From Ooceraea biroi (lineage: Eukaryota > Arthropoda > Insecta > Hymenoptera > Formicidae): a DNA stretch of 64,000 bases. Below, piece by piece: positions 50,135 to 63,494 of this stretch. The notes beneath the pieces were generated by a model. The model was given only the letters and a program-made list of their open reading frames with translations. It made no database searches and was not told where the DNA came from. Each line of letters begins with the position of its first letter. The stretch's first letter is position 1. Both the position numbers and the translations under genes were made by a program. The stretch covers positions 12,685,971 through 12,749,970 of the forward strand of contig NC_039513.1 of assembly GCF_003672135.1 (NCBI RefSeq), written 5' to 3'.

Positions 50135-53100
50135 TCCCGAAAAACCACATAAATAATGATGTTAGTTGCAACTCCCATAACAATCTAGCCGCGAATTCTG
50201 CAGGAAAAATTCTTCTTTCGGAGAAAATCGCCGTTCAACGATCACCCGTTGAGCAGTGGAATCCGTTTCTCATTTCGGCCACACGCCACTTATTACGGCA
50301 CACTGTGTTCGAGAAGGCGCATCCACTTAGTGTAGCCGAAACCTCTCGTGGAGAATCTCCTGATTTGACTCGCCAGATTCCGGGCACGCGATGAGGGCCA
50401 GCCGATAGCTGCCATTATAGGCTTCATCGCGTAGAACGGTATTCGCAGGCAAATGTAGGCAAGTGTAAAAGTGCGCGGACTACCCCATAATGACAGCTTG
50501 GTGTCCGACTCCTTCGGGCTAGTCGAATTCCTACGCTAGTTCACTGAATGCGTGGCACACTTTTCTCAAGGTTCCCATCGGCCGCGACCCTGCGTGGTAT
50601 CTCATAGGGAAATATTGGCGAAGGTGCATTTCACGTCGCCTCGTATATCGCGACGGGCCCATTAAGACGGAACGATTGCGCGTCACGGATTTTTTCGACG
50701 GCCGGTTAAACAAACTGGTTCCACCGATGCGACGTAACAGGATGACGCGCATACGCGCTTCTCGAGCCGCGCTCTGATTATAATTCGCGATTTACAACTC
50801 GCGCGTACTGGTTTTGATTCCGGTTTGACGGCGGCGCTCGCACCTAACTGCGACGGACCGCGCGCGCAATCGCGGGGGGACACTTGCTTTTCCATTCCGG
50901 CGTCCGGATTGTATTTCGAAAGCTCATCAAGAAACAGGATCTTCGACGAGCACTCGTGACGAGAATATTCGCATGTGCTCGGAAGAGATAGAAAGAGAGA
51001 GAGGATCATATTCAAGTCGCAGCTCCGAGTTTAACGTAACTTCCCTGATCACGATCGCGATAGGACGATAACGAGAAACTCGAGTGAAATAAATGTAATC
51101 ATCGATGAGAAAAAGCACTCGGTTAACTCACAAATCCTGATTTTGGTGAAATCAAAGTGAAGCAGGAAACAACAAATAAATTTAATTAAGATTCCTTCTT
51201 ATAGCGACAAACCGATGTCTCGAAAGTTTTTTCCAACGAAAGCTTTGATCCGTTGAACTTTGAACGAGAGCACACAGAACAGATATAGCAGGAAGGGTGC
51301 TTTGCCGTCTTTCCTAATTCCGAGGGCGAAGGGGGAGGACACGCTTGCAAGACGCAGACCGTGGCCCGAGGCGTATAATCAGCGTTCCTACGGTTCTTCC
51401 ATGGTACCACGGTGTTTCGAACGCCATGCGCGCAGGCTACCACCGCATGGTGCTCATCGACATGACAGCCGAATATCATGCCTAGGCACAGAACATAGAG
51501 CAGGACATAGACGCGGAGGGAACGAGGGGGGGTCCTGATGCGCTCCTGCCGATTCTAAATGACGCTTTAAACGGGGAACCTGACGGAGAGACGCGCACTC
51601 GCCGGTTGGACGGTAGCTTTTTCACCATCGCCGTTGTCAGGATATCGCCAGCGGAGAAAAGGAGCCATGAGGGGGACGGGGGAGGCTCCCGTGCAATTAC
51701 ACCGCAGGTGGCTGGAGCGCGATGACTTTGGGGCTGCCTAATCGGGACACGTCGAGCAGGAACACGTGGTGATTAACGGAGATGCCTCCGGAAGGGTGTT
51801 TTCGATAAACGCCCGTCTTCGCCGAAAGGAGAAGAGCAACCGGATTGTTCTCCATGGTGCACCGATAATTATCAATCACCCAACGCTTTCGGAAGATTAC
51901 TCCGAGTGCTTAAGGCAAGGGGTTCTATTTTTGGCTTAAATCACACGCGCGCAATGTGCGCATGCATACGAGCGACGAACATTATCAACGACGTGGTGAC
52001 CGTCCACCGAGTCATTAACATAATTCTCGAGAAATTGCAGGCGTCATTCAGTATGCACATAACGTGGCATGAAGTCGAAGCGTTTAGGGACATCCTTAGG
52101 GACGGAACAGACGCATGGAACTCGTCTGGCACTTTCTTCGCTCGGGACCGGAATGTATAGAGCGTGATGCTGACGCGCGATGGCAGTTCGAGTTCTCCAC
52201 TTGCTCACGAGTTTTCTCTTTTTTCTTCAGCCGTAAACGGACAAGCCCGGCCGCGGACAATGCGAACACGAGAGCACGGATCCGCTTTTTGAGAGTGCGA
52301 ATCCCATCGGCCAGCAACGCACAAGAAAGAGAGAACAAGAGAGGGCGAGAGACGAGGATCTCCGATTTGAATTCGCGGCGTAACGAGAAACGACGGACGA
52401 GGAGCGAGCAAGATGAAGGAGAGATAAAGGGCGGGGCGTGGGAGGGCTATCCGTTGCGGCCGGATAGGAATTACCATGCGAAAGGAGCCCGACCCTTCCA
52501 AAAGCTTATGTTTATTTCAATTACCGTCGTTTCCATCCGAGCCTCCACTGGAATCGCCGAAATAAAAAGATCGCGGGGAGAAGAGGTAGGGCCGGCAGGA
52601 TGACGCGGATGACACGACGACGACCACGAGGATGACGATGGACGACAAAAAACGTCGTTTCAATGTTCTCCGCAGCCGCTGAACCGCTCGCTCTTTTTCG
52701 TCCTTCTTGGCGATCCTCATCGATTGGGCGATATATTAAGAATCCCGGATCGTAGCAGCGACATTTGGATTCGGATTCGAACGCGCTTCCGCGCTGAACA
52801 ACGCGCGGATCGGGACCGAATCGGGGACCGCACGAGTAGCACCGCGCAAATTAGGGCGACCACGACGGATCTGATGAAACAATAACGCGCGAACACGGCC
52901 CGCTTTTCGCCGAAGAAATGCAAATGGCCCGCCGGGACCCCGAGGTGTGTCTCCCCATGTTGTGTCCACGCACCCCATGATATCATCGGACGTCGAACTT
53001 ATCGCGAGCAGTGCCGCGATAAATATCGCGCGACAATCCGAGGGACCGTTGTACGGCCCGGCTTACGCTAATCTACTCCGCTTTTTGCGATTCCGGTGCT

Positions 53101-56100
53101 CCGTTTATTCGCTTCGTAACGACCTGCTGCTGCTCTCATCCTGTCTAATAAAATCCGCGATCAGGGATATCGAGATAAGGGCCTCCGCAGTAGCACCTGC
53201 TCGCGAAAAAACGCTCGTGGGAACTCGGAAAAACCGCGAGAGAACGCGCAGATCTGTCATTGCCGTTTTGCACATATTAAAATTGATTCACATATCGATT
53301 AAACCTCGATGCAATTTCACTTTACGTGTGAATTCGCGAGTGATTATGGAAGACGTTTGCGCGAGGACTACTTTGAGAGAAACAAAAATCTAGGGAAGGA
53401 GGTCGCGGTGGACGTAAAAATGCCCGATCGTAATCTGCTCCGATATTTTAAAGTAATAAAGATACGGTAAAGTGATACGCGTGCTTTCGATACAGGCGAA
53501 CGGCACATAAACGCAACTAATTGGATTTACGTGTCACTTGGGAACGATTTCCGCAGTGACTTTTAATAAAATGTAACAGTACATCGGTGGATGCACCGAT
53601 TCCGTTTTCTACAACTGGATTTTATATTTACTGCACAGTTGCGGGAAAATTATGCGGAGCGCTGCCGTTTTCGGTATTTGGGATTGCGACACGTTAAATG
53701 CGCTCACGATCAATGCGCGATCAATGATTTCCTCGATCAACTTTCCTGCAATATCGCGGCTCGTTAACGCCGGCTTCTGCAACGTGATTTTATCGCGTAC
53801 ATGATGCAGATGCATCGAGCGCAGGATCGCAGGATATAGATCTACTTTTAATATTTACGCGTTTCAATTTTGTAATCTAAATGCAAATTGGAGCGAATGA
53901 CATCAAGTGTAATTAATATCGTGATTGCGCATAATTAAAAAAAAACGTCGAAAGTTTTGCGTTTGTTAAACTCTTCATGAATCAGAAGATATTCGCTCCA
54001 GCTTTTCATAGAGAAGTTGAACCTGCTTCATTATATTAAAAATCTGTCATTGTATAAATAATTATCCGCGTTTGGGGAGGTTTGCAATAGTCGATGGTGT
54101 AACAATGGTGTACGTTGTAAAATTTACAAAAAATCCATGCATCTCCTATTAATTTAATTAAAAACTTTGTCAACGTTCCAGATGCAGGATATCCCATTTT
54201 CATTAATTTTAGTCTAATTGCACCGAAATTGTCGGAAACATCGCGTTACACTCGGGGCCTACGTAACTTCCGCAAAAATCTCAGTCGCCATGGGAGCGCG
54301 CGCGAGTTTCTCACACAGAATGGGATATTCCCTCGCGGGCGAAAGACGCCGTGCGAGGAAAGTCGGTGAGACTGTCAGATGGAGATTTAACGTGGTATCG
54401 CAACATGTTCTCTTATTAACCTATTGAACATTGTGCAGGCGCGTGATTACGACGCGAGACATACGCATGAACACGGCGATTTAATTACGGCAGCGAATAA
54501 TCTCGGTCAAACCGTCTGCCTGATATATATGCCAACGAATTAAGCTTTTTAATTCACGGCGCTCATGAATATTATCTGCGCGACTATTCGAACGCTTCGT
54601 ATCGCTGCTCACGCTTCGGAGTAATGTTCATTCATGCCCGCGCTCCGGCTTGAGAAACTTTTCTGCGCTCGCACAATGTGGCATAAAGAGTACGCGATTA
54701 GTCATCATTAATTAGGGAGAATACATAATCCGGATCTCACGATTGCTTGAGAAATGAATTTGTATGCCGGACGAGAATCGTAATATGCGCACCGGGTCAT
54801 GACCAATTTAACCCTTCGACTGCGCGAACGCCGTATGTACATGTGCAAAGATAGAGATGTTTGCAACAGGAACAAGCAGAGTTTTGAGTGAATAATGGAT
54901 TGAACTTGCTCGCTCGTTAATTTATGGTGTCCCTATTTTCAGACCCGAATGGTAATGATAAATCCGACCGAGATGTCGTAATTGCGGCACGTTTTTCTCT
55001 GTCCCCCTCGGTAATTTCAGAAATGCTTTTTTTCTGCTTGGCAGGATTCACGTCTGCAGGTGGACGCGCCTGCCACGGATTTACGTACGCGATAGAAACG
55101 GCACAGGAAGCTCGGGAAAAAAGAATACGTAAGAGATAGTAGGACGAGAAGAGAAGAAAGAACGTGACACGAAATAAAAGGGGGCCCTTAAACGGTGTTC
55201 ATGGGGGTGTCGTGGAGCGGGCGCCATAAAGAAAGTCGAAAAACGAGTTGCAGGCGGACTCGACATCACCATCTCGTCGGGCAACGATCATTTTTACTGC
55301 GGACGGTCTGTAAGACGTGCAGTCGGTCAAAGGTTTCGTCGTATTTTCGTGCTGGTGGAACGCACGATCGGAAACGTTTAATCGACAGGAAGGTTTAACG
55401 ACGTTCCAATCGGTGTTCATGACCACCCTTGATACTCAGAAAATGCCGAAATATCATGACAATATTGCTCGAAAGTCTCGTACTTCGTAAGTGTAACTAT
55501 TAGGTACAATGATGTTATTACAGTAGAGATAACATCTCGATCGCGTTGCATGGAATCTCGAAAAATTTCGATTCATTAAACGATCGCGACGTGAATCGAA
55601 AGAAACGTGTTCCAGACGTCAGAAGAGATGCGGGTCCATTAAAAAAGTGTACCATAATATCGTACGTAATATGCAACAGCAAGTACAATGCATCCTGGCA
55701 TTGAAGTTACCGAAGTAATAAATAATCGTCCGGCAGAATTAGCACGTGTATACGACACGTTTGCCGAGCACGCGCTAAGATAGACGTTCATCCGTCCTCG
55801 CAGCTTCGTAATAAACCGAATGGAACATTTTCGCCATGGTGTCACTTATTTCGCGGATGCGTGTGGAGGCGATGGACGCGGCGCAAATGTCAACGTCAAC
55901 GCACGGGAAAAAAGGAACGGTATGGAGGATCGCGGGTCGCCTCGGGGATCGTTAGGCGTACGTTTCTAATTGGTGCTAAATAATGCTTTTTTCCCGGTCC
56001 CTCCGGGAGATCTGCCAATCCTACTGTCCGCGCGGGCTTCCTCGAACAGACCTATTACTGTACGACAATATTCGCGTTGGCAATCAGCACGTCGGTGCGA

Positions 56101-57299
56101 GAGGACAACGGTTACGTTCTCCGGGCGCTTCATTATGCACGTCGTCGACAACGACCACGACCAAGGAACGCGACGACGAAGACGTCGTCGCCGCCTCTTC
56201 GACTCGCCACTAACGAGGAGACCACTCTTTGACCGAGGTATTACGCTAACGTCCGTAAGACGTGCTCCAGACACTGACCGACACCACCGCCGTCGAGGTG
56301 CCGACCAGTAAATGGTCTCAACTCGAGGACCGATGGCTCGAACAGTGCCATTTGCACCGGCAGCTCCAACTTTCGCACGAGGCGACGAGACAACTAGGTT
56401 TCGCACTTGTGTAGCTTCTCTGGAAGATATTAAATGTTATTCCGCGTAGTACAGACGGAAATTTTTGAAATTTTTATCATTTTTGGGGATCAGATTTTTT
56501 ATTCTACATTATTTGCAGATTAATTTTAAGTTATCGGTTTTGCAGCATTTCTAAATTTTCTGCGCATTTTAATTCTGGTAAATCCATCGATACAAGACAT
56601 CTCAGAGTTGAAAAATTGCTTTGCGACTCTGTACGACGAAAAAATCCGGGTTAACCGGTTAACCATCTACGATACCGTAAAACCAACACGGAACGTGAAT
56701 GATCTACGTCGACGAACGGAAGAATACCGTGGTAACCGGCGGACCATCCGTTTTATTGGACGCTTCTCGTTACTCGTCCAGCGGAAATGGTTGTGGAACG
56801 TCGTAAGCTCGTCTGCTCTCATGAGAACGAGTGAAACAGTCTCGCGCGCGCGCGAGGTATTCGCAAATAACACGTTTCGAAGGGTTGCGGAGGTTCTGCA
56901 AACATTTCAGGCGCCGCTCTCTTATCCCGCGCGCTGTAGACCTGCGATATACTTCCAGGTCTGAAAAATTTCTCAGTCCTTCACCTTCGCATTCTCCGTA
57001 AGGCGAGCCTTCGGGAATTGAGCTTTCGTATCGGATGAGAATTCTACGGATCACAGACTAGCCTCCGTCTACTGAGAAGCGATCCTGTTTAATGTAACGC
57101 ACACGTGGAAATGTCAAATGACTATAACTGCGACGCTTATGCAAGTCTAAGCGAGTCTCGAGAATAAAACCAGAGTGCAACGCAATCAGTGTCGCATACT
57201 GGCGACCTGATCGAGCGTATTAACGCCGCTTTCGTTTCGTCAAATTACTTTACGAATACGAAGCGGAGCGAGCGTGCCGGAGACCGGTACCTTAATCGA
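50135..57299. other. Unique DNA, no supported gene
   Basis: Only short chance open frames are present, many of them arginine-rich. AT-rich patches lie near 53850-54200 and 56450-56590. I see no exon, repeat family or RNA gene. Confidence 0.35.
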
Positions 57300-58690
57300 T
57301 ACCTCGATGAATATTCAATGAGCGGCGCGATATAAATCTTCAAAGAGCCTTCCTCCGCGAGAGCGCGTGATTCGCGCGCGCCGCGAGTGCGCAGCGAGTG
57401 TTGCCGCTCGCACTCGCAGCGAGCGAAAAAGACGTTTGATTTCTCGGAGCGTCTCTCTCTCTTTCTCTCGAGAGTGCAACGCGGCCCGCTGAAGCGTGCT
57501 CGCAATCAGCATCATCGCACATCGATGATGGTGGTAGCGACGACAAGCCAACCGGCGATAATTACTAGAACAGCATTCGTTGCACGAAGCAGCCGGAAAA
57601 AGAGAAAAAATACCCGGGTACCACGAGAAGCAGAGAGAGTCGTGAACCCGTCATGGACCCGGTCGGTCGGCCGGTTGCTGACGACGAGCCGCCGGCCGGC
57701 AAGACAAGCGGTGGAAATGAATATTGTGCGCGGGCGAGGCGCACCGAGAAAGAACGTGGCGGAGAGAAAGAACGGCGGGCGGACGGGCTTCGGCTGCGCT
57801 TGAATCTATGCGGATGTCGGGAGGGAGTGAGAGACACTGGGAGGAAAGAAGAGCGAGGGACTGGGGAGAAGAGCAGGAAGGAAAAGAAGAGAGACGGCGA
57901 AGAGGCCTCAGACTGAGCCAAAGAAAGAAAGTGTGTGTATGTGTGTGTGAGTGAGTGAGTGAGTGAGTGAGTGAGTGAGAGAGAGAGAGAAAGAGAGAGG
58001 AGGGGGAGGAGGAACGAGAGAGAGAAAGAGGCAAACGACGCGACGGCGAGGGGGCCCCATGTGACAGAAGGAGCACCTCTCGAACGAGCGACGAGGACAG
58101 TCGCGCCGCTCGCGCCTCTGGCCGAGGTGGAAGAAGGGCAAAGGGGGACCGATTACTCGGGTGTAGGGAGGGCACGACGGGGTACCGAAGCCCGGCGCAA
58201 GCGCGACGGGCGTGGGAACGCGCGCGCTCATGCCCAGCCAATCCCTCGTCCTCTCCCTCGCGCAACGAGTTGCTCCTGCTGTTTCCGTCCTGCTTGTTCT
58301 ACGGCTCTCTTTCTCCCTTTCTCGCTCGCTCTTCCATCCGGTCCGTCCTTCTCGCACCGCCTGACTCCGTCTCGCTTGCTCGCTCGTGCTTGGGGCCCGC
58401 TTCGGGCCCGCTCGCTTCCTCTCCGTTCGCTTGGGGAACCGGCACCGACGAGGATCGCCGATCACGGCCGAGCGTGCACGATCCAAGGCCCCTCGGGCGC
58501 GCGTTGTTATTCGTCCAGGGGTGCTCAGTATCTGGGTGATCGCCAATGCAAATAAAGATAATACCCGGCGCACGATAATATCGCGTAATTACGCGGCATA
58601 CCGAATATAATTGCGCCTGCTTTCCTAGCGCTTCGTTTATGAGCGTCGCCGGCGCGACTCGCGCGGACGACAGTTGAAATACGCGCACAT
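57300..58690 (-). promoter_or_regulatory. GC-rich, repeat-rich block, weak promoter/first-exon candidate
   Basis: This block is GC- and CpG-rich with CT/GA and GTGA simple repeats, a composition often seen around insect 5' untranslated exons. On the minus strand an ATG near 57654 opens M-T-G-S-R-L-S-L-L-L-V-V, which resembles the start of a signal peptide, followed shortly by possible GT donors. It could be a first coding exon for the downstream Notch exons, but there is no direct link. The larger open frames here (up to 221 codons) are low-complexity artefacts. Confidence 0.15.
57930..58000. repeat. Compound GT / GTGA / GA microsatellite
   Basis: GTGTGT passes into about eight GTGA units and then a GA run. 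It makes false frames such as repeated LTHS on the minus strand. Confidence 0.95.
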
Positions 58691-58728
58691 GTTTACTCTC
58701 TACCGGGGTAGTTTACTCTCTAGGGGTA
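58691..58728. repeat. Short tandem duplication
   Basis: GTTTACTCTCTA(CC)GGGGTA occurs twice in a row, the second copy lacking CC. Confidence 0.85.
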
Positions 58729-60670
58729 ATCTATTTTGTCTGTAGGTATCCTAATGAGACAACGTAATTTAATGACTTACTAGATAGAATGCATCACGAT
58801 ATTACAAGCATCCACATTTAAATACCCAAATAAATAATAATAATGCTACAGATGCGATCATTCGTTATTCAATTACACTACAAGTATAGAAAACTATTTT
58901 CAGCGTTGCGCTGCACTTTTCTCAGACGCACTTTCATTAAGAACTAGACGTACGCAAACGAGGACCGAATGCTTTTCGAAAATACTGGACTGTTCGTAGG
59001 TAGACCACGGAGTCTCGCAGTCGCGATCAACACGATAGATCATTTGGCGCGGCCTCGCGTTTGTACCGCCGTTGAGCACGAGTAAATCGTGCAACGCGTG
59101 CACGCGTGCTGCGATGACCGGCGACACGCGCGTGCACGCGCGCGCACACGGACACGAGCTACGAGTCCGCCAGAATGCATGTTAATGCATAACGGCGCTC
59201 ACTCGCTCGGCGGGGTGCTCGGGGCGAAAAAGAGAAAAAAGGGACACGTATTTTGACAGCGCGCCGTATCCTTCGTCATTCGATTCCTTCTCTTTTTTTT
59301 TGTTTTTGGTCCCACCGCGACTCGGACTTGTAGAACAAAGAATATCGCCCTTTGCCCTTTTGACCGCGCCGAGTACTCCTCCTCCCAGGTTCACGAATGA
59401 CACGGGTGAAAGCGCGATGCGTCAGTGCGCTGAAATTATGGGACCGTTCGAACATCGAATTCAATCCAATTGCGCAATCTCTCGTCCGCGATCTTCCACG
59501 AACGATGCTGCGAAATTGTGGGACACCACGTCATCCCGTGTTATCACATTGTTATATTAAAGTATGAGCTACTTTGGGACTCTCCGTAATCTCTCTCCAA
59601 GTCTACATCGATATCGAGATAATCTTTTATCTTTTATTAAGATAATTTTTCGGATTGATATTTTTTCTTTTTTTTCTCAATGTTTTTGTATTTAGATGTG
59701 AATTAATCTCGTAATTTTGCTGTCCGATTTTAGATACGCTGCGAGAAGATTGACGAATCATCCAAAGACGAGGGACCACGAAAACGACGTGCAGCGAGAT
59801 TATTCTGCCGATTAGTTCCGCGATTTGCTGCCATGTTCGTACCCCCTGCAACAAAGCACGCGGGAGGGGAACGAATTAACTTTTTATCGGTACGCCATAC
59901 GGGTAATCTGCCTCGGAGAGTTCCGCGGAGTTCTGACTCCTTCAGGCATTCCGCGGCCGGCGAAAAAGTCCTCGATGCGGAATGACATTACTGTGCTCGT
60001 AATCTACGTAAATCGCAGCAACGCGCCGCCGCGACCAGACCAATAACTTCCCAGCGAGCGAACGTAAAAGCGTCCCTCTTTCTCCTCGTTTCTCTGCGCG
60101 CCGGTAGAACAGATGGCAATGATTACTGCTAATGACAGCCATCAATTCATGGCGCATTCGTGCGGCCAGGGCTACCGTACGTGTGTCGACACGCGTATGT
60201 GAGTGCGTGCGCGGGGAACCAGCCTGGCGACATCAAATACCGGCGGAAACGAGGCACCACGCCAGGCACACGCAATTTCGGCGTTGATAAAGAAATCGCA
60301 CGAAAAATGTCGGCAGGAATCAACAGGAATTGGTGCATGACTGATCTGGCTCGCGTACACCCTCAGAAAGGATTTCTGATAACAAGACGAAAAGTATTCT
60401 TGACTAATTTAATCGTATTACAAGTATAAAAAATATGAAAATAAAACAATTTTTAATTTTAATCAGTAATTTCTATTCTTCTCTCTCGAATTAAATAAGA
60501 TTGTCTTACTGTCGCGAGACAAGAGTAACATATACAAATTTATGCTTATATATTCTTGTATGTAGAATAATTTGATATTAGGCCACTTTATAGTAGGCTT
60601 TGTCGATGTCGACGCATCATTTTCTCACAGTCGCTCGTCGACTCGGCGCTTCTGCGTCCTTTATTCCGAT
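58729..60670. other. Unique DNA, no feature
   Basis: No exon or repeat family is recognised. An AT-rich patch is at about 60410-60580. Confidence 0.35.
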
Positions 60671-60937
60671 AAAACGGCCAATATTTATGTGTTGCAATCG
60701 AAAATCGGGAAAGTGTTTCTGTTATTTACAATGAATAAGTGCAATACTCTACAAGAAATATTAGAAGATATGGAAATGTAAGTAAGTATACACAATATAC
60801 TTACTTGAGAAATAAGATTCGAGATAAGACATTTCCATATCTTTTAATATTTCTTGTAGAGTATTGCACTTATTCATTGTAAATAACAGAAACACTTTCC
60901 CGATTTTCGATTGCAACACATAAATATTGGCCGTTTT
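60671..60937. repeat. Inverted duplication, 109 bp arms
   Basis: The left arm (60671-60779) and right arm (60829-60937) are reverse complements with one mismatch (GAAGAT versus AAAGAT near the inner end). The 49 bp loop contains its own small palindrome, AAGTAAGTATA...TATACTTACTT. No target duplication flanks the outer ends (left ...CCGAT, right GTGCAG...). This looks like a recent local inverted duplication or a hairpin RNA source, not a standard transposon. Confidence 0.9.
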
Positions 60938-61246
60938 GTGCAGATTCTACAAATTCTCTTAGAAGAATAGAATAAGATGTCTTTTAGATCTCACAATATT
61001 CTTAAATCAAGAATATTTTGAACTTGCTAGAAATTTGTATCTAAATCCTTCTGAGAAAATGAATGAGATAGCACCAAGATTATTTGAATCTAGATTTTCG
61101 AATTTTCTATTCAAGATTAAAATATGCTTCTTTTCAATAATAAATATGATTGTCGCTATAGCGATCTTATTTTATGATAGATTAAAGAGTAATAGCATTA
61201 AGTCCAGAAATCTTTTCTGTGGGTGTACGACCGCGGGAAAAGTGCG

Positions 61247-61305
61247 TAAACTATGTCCCGCACTTCCGCTCAGTGCGAGGAGCAATTGAGGCTCGACATA
61301 GTTTA
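61247..61305. repeat. Structured palindrome, possible three-way junction
   Basis: An 11 bp outer stem, TAAACTATGTC (61247-61257) with 61295-61305, encloses two small hairpins: CGCACT/AGTGCG (61259-61277, 7 nt loop) and GAGC/GCTC (61280-61294, 7 nt loop). The fold resembles a three-way junction. It is not a tRNA; no T-loop consensus is present. Confidence 0.5.
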
Positions 61306-62518
61306 AGAAAGGATGCGACATGATAAAGAACACGTTGTAATTATTTACGTTACGGGATTATCCCGGAATTATGGTAATTAATGCTAATTACGATTCAGTT
61401 TCCATAGTTTCCGCGTGGATTGATGCAATAATTAAAATCCCGCATTTACACTCTTGCACGGGTACAAGGGTGGCCGCCGCTCCCGAGGGGGTTGGAATCA
61501 CTTGTGCGGGGTGCGCCGCGACGACCGATAATGGACGCGCGCGCGCGGGAATCGAGCAGCCAACCAACCACCCTTCCTTATGGCATACAGAATTTGGGAT
61601 ACGCTTACAACAGGATCGCCGCATTATGCGTACGGTGCGCACGTCGCCCTGCCGAAGGGTTGCGTGCACCTCGTCATCCGTCATCGCGCATATGTTGCAC
61701 CCCGCGATCAACCCTTGAGGGGCGAGGAGGGAAATTTCCCGGGTTAACGGTCACAGCTGCGCCCAACTGGAAACTCGTTTCTTCCGCTGCCAGGATTAAA
61801 TTAGTCTCGATGCTTCAAAGATTAGTGTAACATCCGAGAATTTGTATTCCATCTTATTTTTATGTTCTTTTTTATTTTTAATTATCCGTATTATATATTA
61901 TGTATAATATTCGTGCATCGAGTATTTTTATATCAATCATGGTGAAAAGTTTTATGCGAATATATGATGAACGAGAAGATGCCAACATTTCTCGTTCGAA
62001 TATCTTGAAATATTATAGGCGCAAGAGTGCAACAAAATGCAACAATCCGATCGAGAACCGATGTGGGTAACTCGTAGTCGGAAATGGAAGAATAATATTG
62101 TTTCTCGGTGGCGAAGCATTCGATGAAAGATTCGTCCGGCTAAATTCGACAGACGTACACGCGGCTGCCACGCCACGTGTCCCGCCACGTGACCTGTCCA
62201 CACTTGATGCCGCGGCGTATACGCGCGAGCGCGCCCGCAAAGAGACGCGGCGGGCACGTTGCATTTACCGAGAGCGCGAGATTCAGCCGTGGGGGTACAC
62301 GTGTGAGCGTACCCCACACAACATAATGCATTGATACGCACGCCGCATACGTGCGATGACGAGGGGTCACCATCGCGCAAAAGGTCCTTTATTCCCTGCG
62401 GGGTGGAGTCTCGACTGGCCACATTGTCAAGTGGCGTTGCTCAAATTTGTTATCATATTGGATTATGTTTTCAATGCACATCAAGATTTTTAGTAATGGC
62501 ACACAGAAGGAATCACCG

Positions 62519-62600
62519 ATATATAATAAAATATAATATAATATAATAAATAAATAAATAAAATAAATATAATAAAATAATAAATAAAATATAATAAAAT
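62519..62600. repeat. ATAAA/ATAAT low-complexity run
   Basis: About 80 bp composed only of A and T in ATAAT and AAATA units. Confidence 0.9.
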
Positions 62601-63472
62601 GTCTCTCCTGTAATTCAATATTTTCTTACAACGTTTCATGTTTTTCACCGTCCCTTCTACGACAATTATTTCCTACGCCATTTGAGGAAATACAATAGAT
62701 TTTGCGTTAATGTATCTGTGTCTCAGTCGAGATCTGCGTCGAGCGTGCTGCTTTTAGATAAACGAGAGTCAGAATCCGAGGCTGGGTCCATTTAGCGCGC
62801 GGTGAGGATGCGGACCAATGAGCTTTCGCGAATCGACGATGGTCTTCAGTCTCGACGCGCATTCAGGAAATTTACTTTTACTGCGCCTCCGGCTTTTTTA
62901 CGTTCGTCCCGTCGTCGGCCAATTAAGAGCCATTTATACGGGGGATCTCTTCTTACCCGCGATTGCAGATCGTTCGATGCATAAGTACCCAGGGGGGATG
63001 AGTGCGCGCGAGCCCGAGACTTCGGCGCTAATAACGTACGTCTCACTGCCCCTTTTTATTCCCGGAGTTGCTCGCGGTCCCATTAAACCGGGGCCCATAG
63101 TGCCCGGTCCGTGGTCCGCATTACGCCGGCTGCCCCCCTAATTAAACAATTAACGTATTCTCCTTTCTTACGGGTGACAGAGACCTGAAATACATTCAGT
63201 TCGGCTGACCGCCGTAAAAGCGTGAAACCCCATAAAGCCGCTTCGCTCGCGGTGTATCAGAATAATTTAAGATCGGGAACGGTTGCCGCTTGATTTTCCT
63301 GGCGCGAGAGACTCGCGATCAGCGTGAAATGGACTTTGCATTATCGCGAATCGAACTTTGCCGCGAAGTAATTGCTACCAAGCTGAAAGCTCGCAAACGG
63401 CTAAATTTGCAGCATTTCTTAATTGGCAATCCATTATTCTCGCCGTATAAGAGTGTAACGTGCACTGAAGAG

Positions 63473-63494
63473 GAAGAGAGAGAGAGAGAGAGAG
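63473..63494. repeat. GA microsatellite
   Basis: A GA run of about 22 bp. Confidence 0.85.

Noticed and set aside
57651..58573. Long open frames of 194-221 codons on both strands
   Set aside because: They run through GTGA, GA and CT simple repeats and consist of repeated LTHS, SLSL or RERE. These are composition artefacts.
58900..59127. Minus-strand NGGT motif as the missing EGF1 exon
   Set aside because: The L-V-L-N-G-G-T-N context has no flanking cysteines and no matching splice phase.
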